From: Cymbomonas tetramitiformis
Taxonomy: Eukaryota; Chlorophyta; Pyramimonadophyceae; Pyramimonadales; Pyramimonadaceae
DNA: 64,000 nt
Direction: 5' to 3'
Assembly (NCBI GenBank): GCA_001247695.2
Contig: LGRX02027081.1
Coordinates: 1-64,000 of the forward strand
Position numbers and translations under genes: made by a program. Positions 33,401 through 39,900 of this stretch are shown one piece after another. Every line of letters begins with the position of its first letter. The first letter of the stretch is position 1. A model generated the notes under the pieces. That model had not been told where the DNA came from. It ran no database searches and saw only the letters and a program-made list of their open reading frames with translations.

Positions 33401-36399
33401 CCAGTTGTCTCCTTGAAATATTGCTTCGTCAGAGCTGTTTTTACAAAACTTCGTATTTTAACGTAGAGCTCCTGGAGCAATTCGCTAAATGCCGTAATTT
33501 GCCGGTTACTCCTGAAAGTGTGAATACTGTCTGCCATCTTGCAATAAAGTCCCCATAGTAACTTTCCTGTAAGGCTGACCATTGTCTCCACTCGCTGGGG
33601 CTGGTTTGTGCTTATTTCTCTTAGGGTAGGCTTAGGGTTCCCCTCTTGTCCTAGTGGGAGTTCCTGAATGTGTTCTCTGCTGCTTACCTCCCTTGTGCAC
33701 GAGGAACTGGTCTCGGGTGCCCCGCTTGTCGCTTTAACTCTGTTTACTATCTCATAGTGTATTTTATTGCAACTGCAGCTACTTAATGTCATTGTATGTT
33801 TTATGTTATTTTCTGCAGCTCTTGTGCCAGGTGTGCCCGCCCTTTCCCTATGTTGTATTGAGTTTGATGATGCTACCGTGTCAACAGTGTGGTGGCAGTT
33901 GGTGCCTGTGTTATTGCTAGCCCTTTCACATTGGTGTCTAGTCGTGGGCTTTGCAGCCTGGGTTCCGATCGGCACTGTGCAGGAGTGTGGGCACGATGCA
34001 CTATTACCAGCAGCAGGTTTGGATTTAGCAGATTTACTTTTTACTTCAGGTATTTGTTTAACCAGGATTTTCTGGTATACAGGGCTTTTCCTAGCTTCAA
34101 AACTGTAAGGGCCTATACAGGATGTGGCCTCCTCCAGGCTGTTTCTGTCAGCTCCTAGAGCGTTGGCTTCGGTTGGAGCGAGGCTCTGCCAGCTGTTGTT
34201 CCAGCTGCTCCAGTTTTTTCCTTTCGTCTGCCTTGGCCTGCGATGCACACAGGAACCCAGCCAGTACTTATTCAGCTGATTCCCCTTCCTCTTGTGCTGT
34301 GTTCGGACTGGTTCAGTGACGCAAGTGGTGGGGTTCCACTTTTCGTCTTGTGCCTGATTTCGGAGCCGATGCCCAAACTTTTCAGTCAGATTGTGTGTCC
34401 CTGTGCTGTTGCCCTCAACGCCATATGCGAGGGGTCCTTTATCCAGTGAGGATGATTTTTCCCCGAGGGAACTTACCCGTGCTTTTTGCAGACGTTTGAG
34501 CTCCGACAGCGTCTCTTCGTCGATCTCCATACCTCCGTCGCTGTCAGATGGCTCGCTCGCTTCCCGTGGCCTGCGTAGATTTTTCTTTGCCGGCTCGGGG
34601 GTGCGGTGCCCTTTCAGCAGTTTGGCCAGCGCGTTGTTGGAGTTGCTGAAGGACGTTAATATTTCGCTGGAGATTCCAATATGCTGCTTCTGGAACACTC
34701 GGTTCTCCTCAGTGAGGTCGATCACGGAGTCCTTGACCTCGTCAACCTTGCTGGAGACGTTGTTCGTGGCCTCAACGCTGTCCGTGAAGCCGCTCTTGCA
34801 CGTGCCCTCGAGCTTCTCCACGGCCTTGCGGAGCTCGTTGATGGCCTCGTCACCGGCCCCGCCCTTCGCAGCTTTCGCCCACTGGTTGGAGAGCTTGCTC
34901 TCCAGCGCTTGCACGATGTCCTCCGTCCGCTGCGCCCCTGCTGCTGGTGGCGCTGCCTTCCCTCTTCTGCCTTTAAACTTATCTCCCGTGCGAGAAAAGT
35001 CAGAGTGTTGGAGGAGGTAGGACCGGGATTTATTGGGGAGAGAGAGGCGGACCGTACGTCTGTCCTGCTTCCCCAGCCACTCATACGCCGCTTCGCTGGC
35101 TAGCCCAGTGAAAAGATTGCCGCTTTTTGTGATTCTTACCCGCATATACGTTTCCGGCTTTGCTGGGTCAGTCCCTGGCCTCACTGTCGTCGCTGGCAGT
35201 GGCTTTAGATGTTCTGCTGCTTCGCCTAGGCCCGCCTGTGTAAACACCTCCTGGATGGCCGCGACTAAGTTCGGGAGGTCCGCGGCCAGGTCGATGGTGC
35301 TCCCCTTATCAACTACGATCACCTCTGTCTCGTCCTCGCCTCTGTTCGTTAGCGATGGTCTGATTCTCTGTACCGTGTATTCCCCGAGACCCGGGAAGGC
35401 CAGCACCTTCGACTCTATGTTGTCAGCGGCCTCCTCCGTGACCGCCACCAGCCGTATGCTGTTGGTGTGCTTCTCCATGTACGCGGGCAGTCCCCGCGCC
35501 CCTTTGATTGCTGATTCAACAGAGGGCATACTTCGCAGTTGTTTCTCCAAGTCTTTGGTCGTGTGCCCACGCAACTCTTCGCTGATTATGTGCAGCTGTC
35601 GCTCCGCGTTGCCCGTCCTTGTCTGCCTCGGATGAAATACCCGTACCCTCGGGATGCAAACGTCTGCTGCTTGGAAGTTGTCTGCCCCCAGTGGTACGCA
35701 GTGAAGGGGTAGATGTGCCAGAGATGTCGCCAGCGCAGTGATGGCATATTCACTTTTTTCAAAGGTGAGATGTAGCTCTGCTATCTTATCAGCATACCAG
35801 CGTAGCTGGGTTTCGCCGCTGCACAGAACCGGGGCAGTGTCAGGGAGGTCGTGAAAGTGTCGGATCGCCGACTCCAAGTGGCCGATGTACTGCCTCGCTG
35901 CTTTTGGCTCTTCCCGAAAGGGCCCCACCGTCACCTGCGGTCCCTTCTTGTGCATGCCAACTTCATCCTGCTCCTCTGAGGTCAGGTCAGTACAGTTCAC
36001 TACCAGCTGGTATCGAGTTTTGCCGTGTCCCGCCGGGAGCCCGTAGATGCTCTCCAGTGGGAAGCCCCGCTGGTATTTTATTTTCCGCGTGTCCTCGTAG
36101 ACAGTCATGTATTCTGCCACCGCCTCCAGCGCCGTCATATCCGCGTTTTCAGCCCCCGCGGCCTCAATCAGTTTCTTCATATCTTCTCCATGCGTATCAC
36201 AGAGGTCTGGCATGGTCGCTCCGCCCGGGTACGTGTCAGTTTTCTTCGCTGCTTGCGCTCTTATTTCTCTGATGAACTCCTCAGTGTTCTCCTGGTCCGC
36301 TGATCCTCGTTCTCGTTCCATGTGTCTGCTCGATTTATCTTCCTGCCCCACTTGTTGGGGACTTCGTTCTCCGAATTTTCGCACATTGCCGGCTTTCAT
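21439..36399 (-). CDS. Giant LINE polyprotein: cysteine protease, APE, RT, RNase H, RLE
   Basis: 4,986 residues from the first element-internal ATG (36399, MKAGNVRKFGER); the frame is open into the LTR upstream, so the start is provisional. Positions below are window coordinates. The N-terminal region (36.4-34.5 kb) has an Asp/Glu-rich tail and coiled coil. A Lys/Arg/Asn-rich repeat region follows at 34.4-31.3 kb. The Ulp1-like C48 protease (about 31.1-30.6 kb) shows GHW, YDSM and DAFSCGVW. The AP endonuclease (29.5-28.7 kb) shows LTWNIQG, GDLNA and SDHK. RT (27.65-26.9 kb) has FVDD near 27040. Near 25.2 kb, YEIRWTDGEGNEQTTW resembles a chromodomain. RNase H (23.63-23.2 kb) shows YTDGS, NRAEL, CTDS and GNEMADEVAK. 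The C-terminus has CKCCG ... HVLGGC and a VDIVML ... IEVTY pair typical of the restriction-like endonuclease. Stop is TAA. No frameshift is seen, so the element may be active. Confidence 0.88.
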   Translation of the reverse strand: MKAGNVRKFGERSPQQVGQEDKSSRHMERERGSADQENTEEFIREIRAQAAKKTDTYPGGATMPDLCDTHGEDMKKLIEAAGAENADMTALEAVAEYMTVYEDTRKIKYQRGFPLESIYGLPAGHGKTRYQLVVNCTDLTSEEQDEVGMHKKGPQVTVGPFREEPKAARQYIGHLESAIRHFHDLPDTAPVLCSGETQLRWYADKIAELHLTFEKSEYAITALATSLAHLPLHCVPLGADNFQAADVCIPRVRVFHPRQTRTGNAERQLHIISEELRGHTTKDLEKQLRSMPSVESAIKGARGLPAYMEKHTNSIRLVAVTEEAADNIESKVLAFPGLGEYTVQRIRPSLTNRGEDETEVIVVDKGSTIDLAADLPNLVAAIQEVFTQAGLGEAAEHLKPLPATTVRPGTDPAKPETYMRVRITKSGNLFTGLASEAAYEWLGKQDRRTVRLSLPNKSRSYLLQHSDFSRTGDKFKGRRGKAAPPAAGAQRTEDIVQALESKLSNQWAKAAKGGAGDEAINELRKAVEKLEGTCKSGFTDSVEATNNVSSKVDEVKDSVIDLTEENRVFQKQHIGISSEILTSFSNSNNALAKLLKGHRTPEPAKKNLRRPREASEPSDSDGGMEIDEETLSELKRLQKARVSSLGEKSSSLDKGPLAYGVEGNSTGTHNLTEKFGHRLRNQAQDEKWNPTTCVTEPVRTQHKRKGNQLNKYWLGSCVHRRPRQTKGKNWSSWNNSWQSLAPTEANALGADRNSLEEATSCIGPYSFEARKSPVYQKILVKQIPEVKSKSAKSKPAAGNSASCPHSCTVPIGTQAAKPTTRHQCERASNNTGTNCHHTVDTVASSNSIQHRERAGTPGTRAAENNIKHTMTLSSCSCNKIHYEIVNRVKATSGAPETSSSCTREVSSREHIQELPLGQEGNPKPTLREISTNQPQRVETMVSLTGKLLWGLYCKMADSIHTFRSNRQITAFSELLQELYVKIRSFVKTALTKQYFKETTGSRTQRHIGKNEVQTYGSKDGMMLQASVTRNNKKNEGSGEHAHWRNDGASNNKRNPQDTLNGNRRTATTRTAIWRKTRGNPNPNGAYLQKREGIGAHKSKIRRKYFTQGLQMAKYEHEMKMNLNGRLWTFSELLQKLYVKIRSFVKTTPAEQYFKEATKSYAQRYMGKNEAQICCKKNGTTLQTCVTRNKENRVKPEEHAHRRNDRDNNNRRNPQDTLKGKRPTMTAYTAIYREMKGNPNPKGQYLQKKGGKGAHNDKIRRKNFTQSLQMVKYKQQMKMSLNGRHWIFSELLQKLYVKIRSFVQMAQKGKYFEGTPIGYIRISIEEHEVQKCNMQGVRGQNERVTRNKGGGMGGGKHTRRRCVVSNGHEGNSRGTLMKAILAICVAATFLTKITSGGRITPAQKLTQWIRVTACRKTGRKVGTGMQKETPERVRVTCLQKRNTAATTITRQVTETRKGKEKMPRGEDNRSQGTTQEKLSKGVLGEAPEREHAAQCMQKRSTEATAKTRQTVETGKVSEEMPRGVNDQRQEITQEKPPKGPRWLATTEEGGRRANFRRNLTYYLRANRQEHAHAHKRGRRYWSEHEKGKTYRWVQRTKYDRPQLVRSNQVVRQETKDRDNSKWARKHGEMRRMRREGQNIARTVGAQIMSMHVTLSVLGTLAKRKEQAQLAMKNPRQEVPQVKAVNEMSTAARGAALGTKPNRKAEQIEETGRYAEAKPQPSHIGGGTCSNEKMEGQYPKNSVTQGIFAKDGKLNMHQVDLALETLEDNPPGSTTMREILKMLRENDRKFLEMVKEKVARKGGTQIPVVGNGHWLLLMVGVCVAKDNSTLQAYVYDSMGMERQTRKKTAQGHTRMAEELQGAVSAWVTGNKEAMGCLEARATPMYDRHQHDAFSCGVWVIYIAELWQQWLSERKGAWIQHVYTNTLQTSRCVTLHTTEIVNKCRDRFRPKIKSAIMRENKSHAEQDTDEVELTRENPAKRTGAKQARTQGTCAADAFMREVERGRTGEQVEDTMRQQGVGVQTIMNVREALQALQQDTEALIDETMGKLSTDGRTQIAIRDGEKWAMMMLTITRQDMQAHVWLPTGGIEKQDELLIAIDVWTILREAYDLQKVKYSGLKTHSTPPEWGKFSQGEQAIRVAGSWKYWHIDGKPGHFKLGTRNTAWLQGETRGMRRTTEQTTGLAEEDMTSDELKEDGRAPTTEQHATSDATEEKNTSTTDKLVQATLRFRPISKEQANERLKKEEGTATGKKLRPPANAKKYPPPTTTTKTNKRDNEETKGSPEALKQWGGNMPKTENLNTEEMGQAQQHTINFLTWNIQGSPHSLYELEEQMKKWEIDIAIVTETKTANEEIKRHFRNRKQSNICTNIPTKEGEGEESNHKAGLAVILTGEYAKPHNYTEVQVPHLRGVLTHTLLHFPGGKYLHLLGVYYPVEGKDVAEETGRGELDREAARNGIQEYVRMVTTASDNAVGQTVLICGDLNATTGTPKNSRDREWNKTLEATGLQDVGGTRETTLTWHERRNIDRMLASKAELQYYTQPTAGELTELHMSDHKMVCTTQLDLKAWGTHRPTTQKPQHAKTDRLKLPLTEAEGNTLRQTLDAAYTKELQDEMQEAINGIKTAASTRHRKRAIDYAGGVVARIMGEARDRAMMDVNLPKQAAAPEQQHGLHLPKTLRKERDGHLKERNRCRENIALWKKDIETREQVTEEARTEDFDNRTNEMREWEQWEREQKKLATKEARKCIKEHEANRKQKTRMKMREGYWSNIKHYHKLIYKKEIENGTAPATTIQAIETMQGELVVGHQKVAQAMGEHIAWSEPYKMKEPEKGLKDTPPWLDERYKNYVRENQCKRPDQTKVNLNVDKEAYRQAVKKMKTNKAAGPMGIQNEVLKQMPDRFHDQLCELMKLMWEHRHTPLPWKKGYFCFHHKQGEVTKQKNYRPIALLDCLFKLYTTVLTKMLADFCEINGMLSEAQEGSRENHNTMKQLTRVTNAIEDANLSKRNLHATYVDFENAYGSVDHKRLITTLKHLGVPPQLTEAVRDILGENEEDSMQMRAKVGDQVSEEVPIRRGILQGDSMSPLLFILYLEPLLRWLEVGDHGYQHRYATDRELRGELRTSSGAFVDDLIILTKLMTGMEQQLKKLSAFGDWSGLRINEDKTKITGVEHGNKNVKESRHQGVKCGSRTLKVLKAGDTYKYLGVLLNMLGTWKEEKRKSLRELKRRIDALLATPLTQRQKEYSLKSAILGKFKYGLHLGIYTQGEIQQAENQLGAAMKRIYGLPANGTPNELNTEEKEEYGLGLQSLQAIYAQEVYTGLAGAVQSEEDKGAQMGYGKRERNLKTRQRMSQVSRSTAGLLEKHFEERGHSSTRSKLKMGLQTQTNTLRKMNALNEYGIRVKGVGTHMQELGKETLPIMRQLGKAKRVYTNAEMEGTTRTTKHQRIMDTEYRDPQSQPATTGFEKMGTVNVIQETKTQQATKQINFTKLLTLFRNYPDLKNLTTADGKSAIPIETLKATGGRKHDTKTATKIAQGMLHLYPYICEAQPNDIKKPGDHWDHVWNRRLKPEYIQERKTGELERYTKSTISMENISDWPAQIKALHEAGNSLKDILQLVSMYPLANQTKHFEQSEVEWTEQEKEVLGIETDQEKEEDDVMTTRHPRGRVKRKSGQQDRGQWSTQEDRMEMLGQEGNYTPAGILATRQYLQNYTDSTSKVTQYEIRWTDGEGNEQTTWSTEETVRTHLLKHNLSSDQGWKNLVEEWKNDKRDKRTKREPAEEILAGQPNGEQRYWKEVTHLEICTRETNPDQDIRHIPGVKDRQLRTEGDTTYCYEPEGSLIGTLSTVKARELYDRYAEAVGDSTAQRPTEKQLAKRLKLSVEHKIHVNTFEEEIAQLLIRYSSKAEMKHRKRNLQNHWTFPPEMMEAVHTAMGVQTEVFASPLNVHRDTRTYYSQYPRDSVFGAVGSAWEEQWEKLGSYQFNPEYTAGDLYKALKKAINSTKTAEPVLGVGIYPTYAKSPYRKLLNKHMGYRVHELLEIKEGQFTFLPPDHWMQGNLQKPKQCNWNMRILVVANAAGWRKYCPDALKTHDIFSKALLKCPQSKVRTIGRACYIHRPLTLKDADRRPRSITEWEKDCVIDSAPWMNHELPVMQALPGSHLENHTEKIIDRWMEDREKEGEHRGGDRGPRPTTMDVLRANTTWSREEINRDALRRWALQFTGPDTTDEHINGDQWLQWERGEKEKAEPPPESKWDNQGKGYPEPHRRHNRNNMIYTDGSQRKVKKENGEVEEVTAAGVWDPRGERAMNHMQRWAGRCQTVNRAELTAIYMALTLDSNSGEEKVSICTDSLTSLYQIQNMKRRPHTLERHVHRDLLWKIMKQIQKLNKEGTKVALYKVKAHVGIHGNEMADEVAKRACEEGEYGLNHDNTDTVMLLAICEATGRQLEGHQAILNHVTKKVREAKMTGKTNIIQRLKRKLETGPEEWETKRQRIERKEAEYAQRNREPTEIGTAWADTWPDEPEWQQEQEEELELQRMERLEEEALIQEQQVQTAQQAKQKRGQGRESTRGVEMNKEQGWKTRTIQKEEALEQGERQKRRRTQSQAKPDQPALREAEGPREAQGETAQGSTQKLKLPETQNVDTTTQQDTVAELREMAQQQEEAQEEWRALQEMVQDQEAAQKEVHQVKEWRKSSREKILTATQEKPEKYMQHLKGDKAMHKLSNGYWKKGTEYLNEKDVTVLLRCRANKLPAGPYKKQQGGRRSQKCKCCGMPRQVNAGGFIRTAHVLGGCTEREIKNMIISRSDETTKMIAKAISKGRKGGCVIRTHAGKKGKGMNNGRPIEDFLLTRGQCRLDGRNTPAPAHGKDTIPHYVDIVMLEGTEKGNEQPGYTHQKAMTEAGHIHLIEVTYTDEMSWEEALKTKYTKYTPLVKLLELYGYKVTLHVMVFGNTGTIYEHTEKILTKHLGFDRQEALHLLRKIHDLATGFAVSLNRLYRTKVDKEPD
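32027..33520 (-). repeat. In-frame 474-bp (158-codon) repeats inside the LINE ORF
   Basis: The block encoding FSELLQKLYVKIRSFVK recurs with its CTTCG landmark at 32501, 32975 and 33449, exactly 474 bp apart. Each unit also carries a CVTRN-like motif, an RNPQDTL segment, NPNPKG.YLQK and KIRRK.FTQ.LQM.KY. The multiple-of-three period and diverged but aligned residues argue for translation. A second, shorter internal repeat (about 56 residues, EEMPRG ... TQEK) follows near 31.8-32.1 kb. Confidence 0.85.
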
Positions 36400-36668
36400 G
36401 TTGGCTAACTTAGGTTTTTCAGTTGCTGGACGTCTTGTGTCTGGCTTGTACGGACAGGGGTTTTGGGCACTGCATGCAAAGTACGGCGCTACAGACACAG
36501 GGTGGCGCACCTCGTTTCTCACCTGTGTCGCCCCATCACCGTTGTTACCGTTGTCTTGGAGTCCTGCGAACACAGTTAGTAGGAAAATTACATTTTTAAA
36601 AATATCTATTTTTGTGCCCCGCGGCCCGGAGAGAGGTGCACGCCTCAGACGGGTTCGCGAGAAGTGTG

Positions 36669-36819
36669 ACTGTACTGTACAGTAGTACAGTACAGTAGTA
36701 CAGTCTTGCTTCACCGTCTGGGTTTCCGAGAGCATAAAGCCTCGGCCAGACACTGTTTATGGGATTATCAGTTTGATGCTCAGCGAGCTTAGCCGGACAG
36801 CGTATCTGTCTTCCTCGCA
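36669..36819 (+). repeat. Right LTR, second part
   Basis: Begins with the second copy of the LINE target duplication and continues to CTCGCA, matching 18287-18440 with one substitution and one missing AGT unit. CATTC follows. Confidence 0.93.
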
Positions 36820-36907
36820 CATTCTGAGATCGAACACTAAGCTCTTTCATGCAAGCCCAGATTTCCAACATCCCCCATCTGTAGCTGCTGCGTGCAGTAG
36901 CACAGAC

Positions 36908-39900
36908 TCAAATATGGGCTTGTTCAGCATACTGGGTCGTATCACCATCTGCCATGAACTTGCCCAAACTGAAAGTGAACATACCAATGCCTTCACCTTC
37001 TCCACCCTGTAACATCCTGGCTCTGACCAGCGGATTCTTGAACACCAAAACCCACATACATCTTCGGCCAATAGGTCCATGTTCCAGATGCCCAATCACA
37101 TGCAAGCGTCCAGACTGACTCAATCGTCTGAAGTACGCGGCTCTACTCTCAGTCATGTCTGTCAAATAATAAGAAGGAACATGGACACATGCCACCACAC
37201 GACTGGCCATAACTGCCAATGGAAACGCGATATCCAGCGCTGCAAACCAGGGCGAAGTCACCACGGCATCACAAACACCATACTTTTCCTTCCATATGCG
37301 ATAGTTACCTGGCTGAAGTGCGTCATGCGCCTCAGACCAACCCAGCTGAGAATTCCAGTCATTATTCATAAATCTCAACTGCGGCCATTGCTCCACCATC
37401 ACCTCACTGATGACCCCAGTACCTGCCCATGGGTCCCACACGCCATCGATGGACTTCCAGTCCACCTCTGTCGCCAAGCGCCTCACCTCGGAGGGCACTG
37501 TGATGACCAGCTCAAGCCCCCACTGCAGCGCACTAGCTTCTCGCACCTGAGCCTTGGTCATATGCCTCAATTCTCCTCGTTTTTCAACTTCTTCTTCAGC
37601 CAAAGCAGGCACACGAGGTGCATCCCTCAGCTGCCTTGCCATTGCTTTCTGTTCCCGGTACTTCTTGCTCAGCACCGTGCGATGCCCCTCGTCCCAGTGC
37701 CCTGGCATGAAGATCTGCACGGCCTCAGAGAGCTTGTCCTGTCTGCCCCAATCAATCTGATCTGGCATATAGAAGAATATGTCATTCTCCTCCAATAGCA
37801 TCTCCCTCGATGAGATAGCATGCCATGGCTGAAATTTGTCTCCCTTCACCACACGACGGGGACCCACGTCTGCTGGCAGCAGGCGCATGTCTGAGGACAG
37901 CTTCTCATTCAATTGCTGCTCCTTCATCCCCAATCTGTCCTCCAGGACACAAGAGCTCTCGGCTTCCTGGGTCTGTATCTCAGCGCTAGCAGCTTGCATC
38001 CCCGTGCCTGAGCACCTAGGACATAGCCACTCGCCTTCTGGTACTTCATCCAATGCTGGGGTAAGACACCACAAATGGTACCCCCTGTTGCATGCGTCGC
38101 ACAACAACATCTCTGCTTCTCCATCAGTCTTCCTGCACACTTCACATGCAAGGTGTCTGCTGGGAACGGCTGCACTGCAGTCATACTGGTCCTTCACCTG
38201 TAGGGGACATGGCGCGATGCTCTGCACGGTGCTCTTTTCTCTTAACTTGGTGGCGTCCTCAAGCACCACAACACCATCTCGCTGTATCTTGACCAGCTTC
38301 AGAATAGCAGACTTGGTCGCGACTTCCATGCCGCTTCGAGGCTTCTGTCTGATGTAGACGAAGTCACCCACCTTAAACTGGTGTGGCTTAGGCTCAATTC
38401 CCCCACCCCTTCTTCCTTCATAATGTAAAGTATCACGATGCTGTGCAACCTCCAGGCTGCAGCCAGCGTGTACCATTAGTCGCTTCACTACCTCTGCTCT
38501 CAGGAGGAGGTCCTTGACTCGAGCGTCCTTGTCATCTTTGACCTCTGGACTGAAGTCCATGCTGGGCGCTTGCTTCAGATCTGGCGGCACCACTGCTTCT
38601 TGGGCAAACAGCAAGGTGAACGGCGCCACACCTGTGGACTCTTGGCGTGCTGCATTGTAGCTCAGCACGAGCGACCAGAGCTGTTCGTCCCACTCGTAGT
38701 CGAGGCCCTTCTCCAAGGCGATCTTCTTGAAGCAAAACTTCATTGTACGCACCACCCGCTCGGTGAGCCGGTTGCCTTCTGGAGAGTCCGGCGAGGTGAC
38801 TCGTCTGTCTATCAGACAGTCTCTGCATAGCTGCTCGAACTCACCCTCGAACTCCTTGCCTCCATCCAGCAAGCACTCTGCTGGCGCACCAAACACAGCC
38901 AGGACATGAATGCGAAATGCCGCCGCGATGGTCCTTGCCTCCTTATTGGGAATAGGTACACAGACGATGAATCTGGTGCAGTGCTCGGTCATGATGAGCA
39001 CCCTGTTGTTGCCAGCCTTGGTCTGTCTCCTCGAAGGCCATGCCAAGTCCAGCGACCAACGATACATGAATGACACGATCTCGAGGGGGGACAAACACGC
39101 CTCCTCTCTTGCATAGTGAGTTTTCACGCGCTGGCAGGTCTCACACTGAGTGACCACAGCCTCCACGTCCTTCTTCAGGTCGGCCCACCAATGGCGCTGC
39201 CACAGAAGATGCTGCGTGCGTCTTATGCCCCAATGGCCAGTTCTGGAATGGTATTCCTTGACCAATGCAAGACGGTCAGCAGGCTTGGGTATTCTCACCT
39301 CCTTGCCCGACAGCGTGATCATGTAGATCTCGTCCGTAGCCTCATCCCATCGATGTCGTGCTGCGCGTCTCCGCACACGACGAACCTCATCCTCTGGCAA
39401 CCTCACGCTGCCATTGGACTTCAACCATCTGAGGCACCATGCATCGTCATGCACATCTCGATGCTTGTCACGGTCGACCTGCTGTTCAGCCACACTGGCC
39501 ATCAAGTCCGCGAATCTGGTGGTACACGCCAACCTGGGGAGTCTCATCTCCGCATCTTTGGCAGGCGGACTCCAAGCAGGTACGTCAACGCGCGCTGCTG
39601 GAGTTGCGCCCTCCTTCACGAAGTGGCTCTCGTGCCTCTGGCGATACTGCTCGATGGCATAGAGCTGCCACTCCTTCTTCTTCTTCTTCTTCTTCTTCTT
39701 CTTGGTTCCAGCCTTCTGGCGCTGAGCCCCAATTCCTTCTGCACCTTTCTGCCCTTGTGAGCACATTATCTGCAGCTTCTCTTCCCAGTCACGGTGACTC
39801 ATGGTCTTCGCCACCTGCTGAGTATATGCGTTCGAATTCTCAACCCATTCCGCCAGCAAAGCTTGCCTCTGCTGAAGGTCCGACCTCGCGTGGTCTGCCC

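Larger units (their letters stand above)
21347..36668 (-). mobile_element. 15.3-kb Dualen/RandI-type non-LTR retrotransposon
   Basis: Inserted on the minus strand in the right LTR of the gag-only element, with an 11-bp target duplication (21336-21346 and 36669-36679). It has a 269-bp leader, one giant ORF and a short 3' region ending in a (CTTTTT)n/T-run on the sense strand. Encoded domains in order are: N-terminal ORF1-like region with coiled coil, repeat region, Ulp1-like cysteine protease, AP-type endonuclease, reverse transcriptase, chromodomain-like segment, RNase H, zinc motif and restriction-like endonuclease. Having both endonuclease types plus a cysteine protease is the defining combination of Dualen/RandI elements (established). 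The ORF is intact. Confidence 0.9.
18196..36819 (+). mobile_element. Gag-only LTR retroelement (TR-GAG type), split by a LINE
   Basis: The element begins TGCTGG and ends CTCGCA, and is bounded by a perfect 5-bp target duplication CATTC (18191-18195 and 36820-36824). LTRs are 245 bp (left) and 242 bp (right). Without the LINE the element is about 3.3 kb with a 2.8-kb internal region. The only long ORF is a gag protein; no protease, RT or integrase is present, so it must be mobilised in trans. LTRs differ by one substitution and one 3-bp microsatellite unit, implying recent insertion. Confidence 0.9.
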
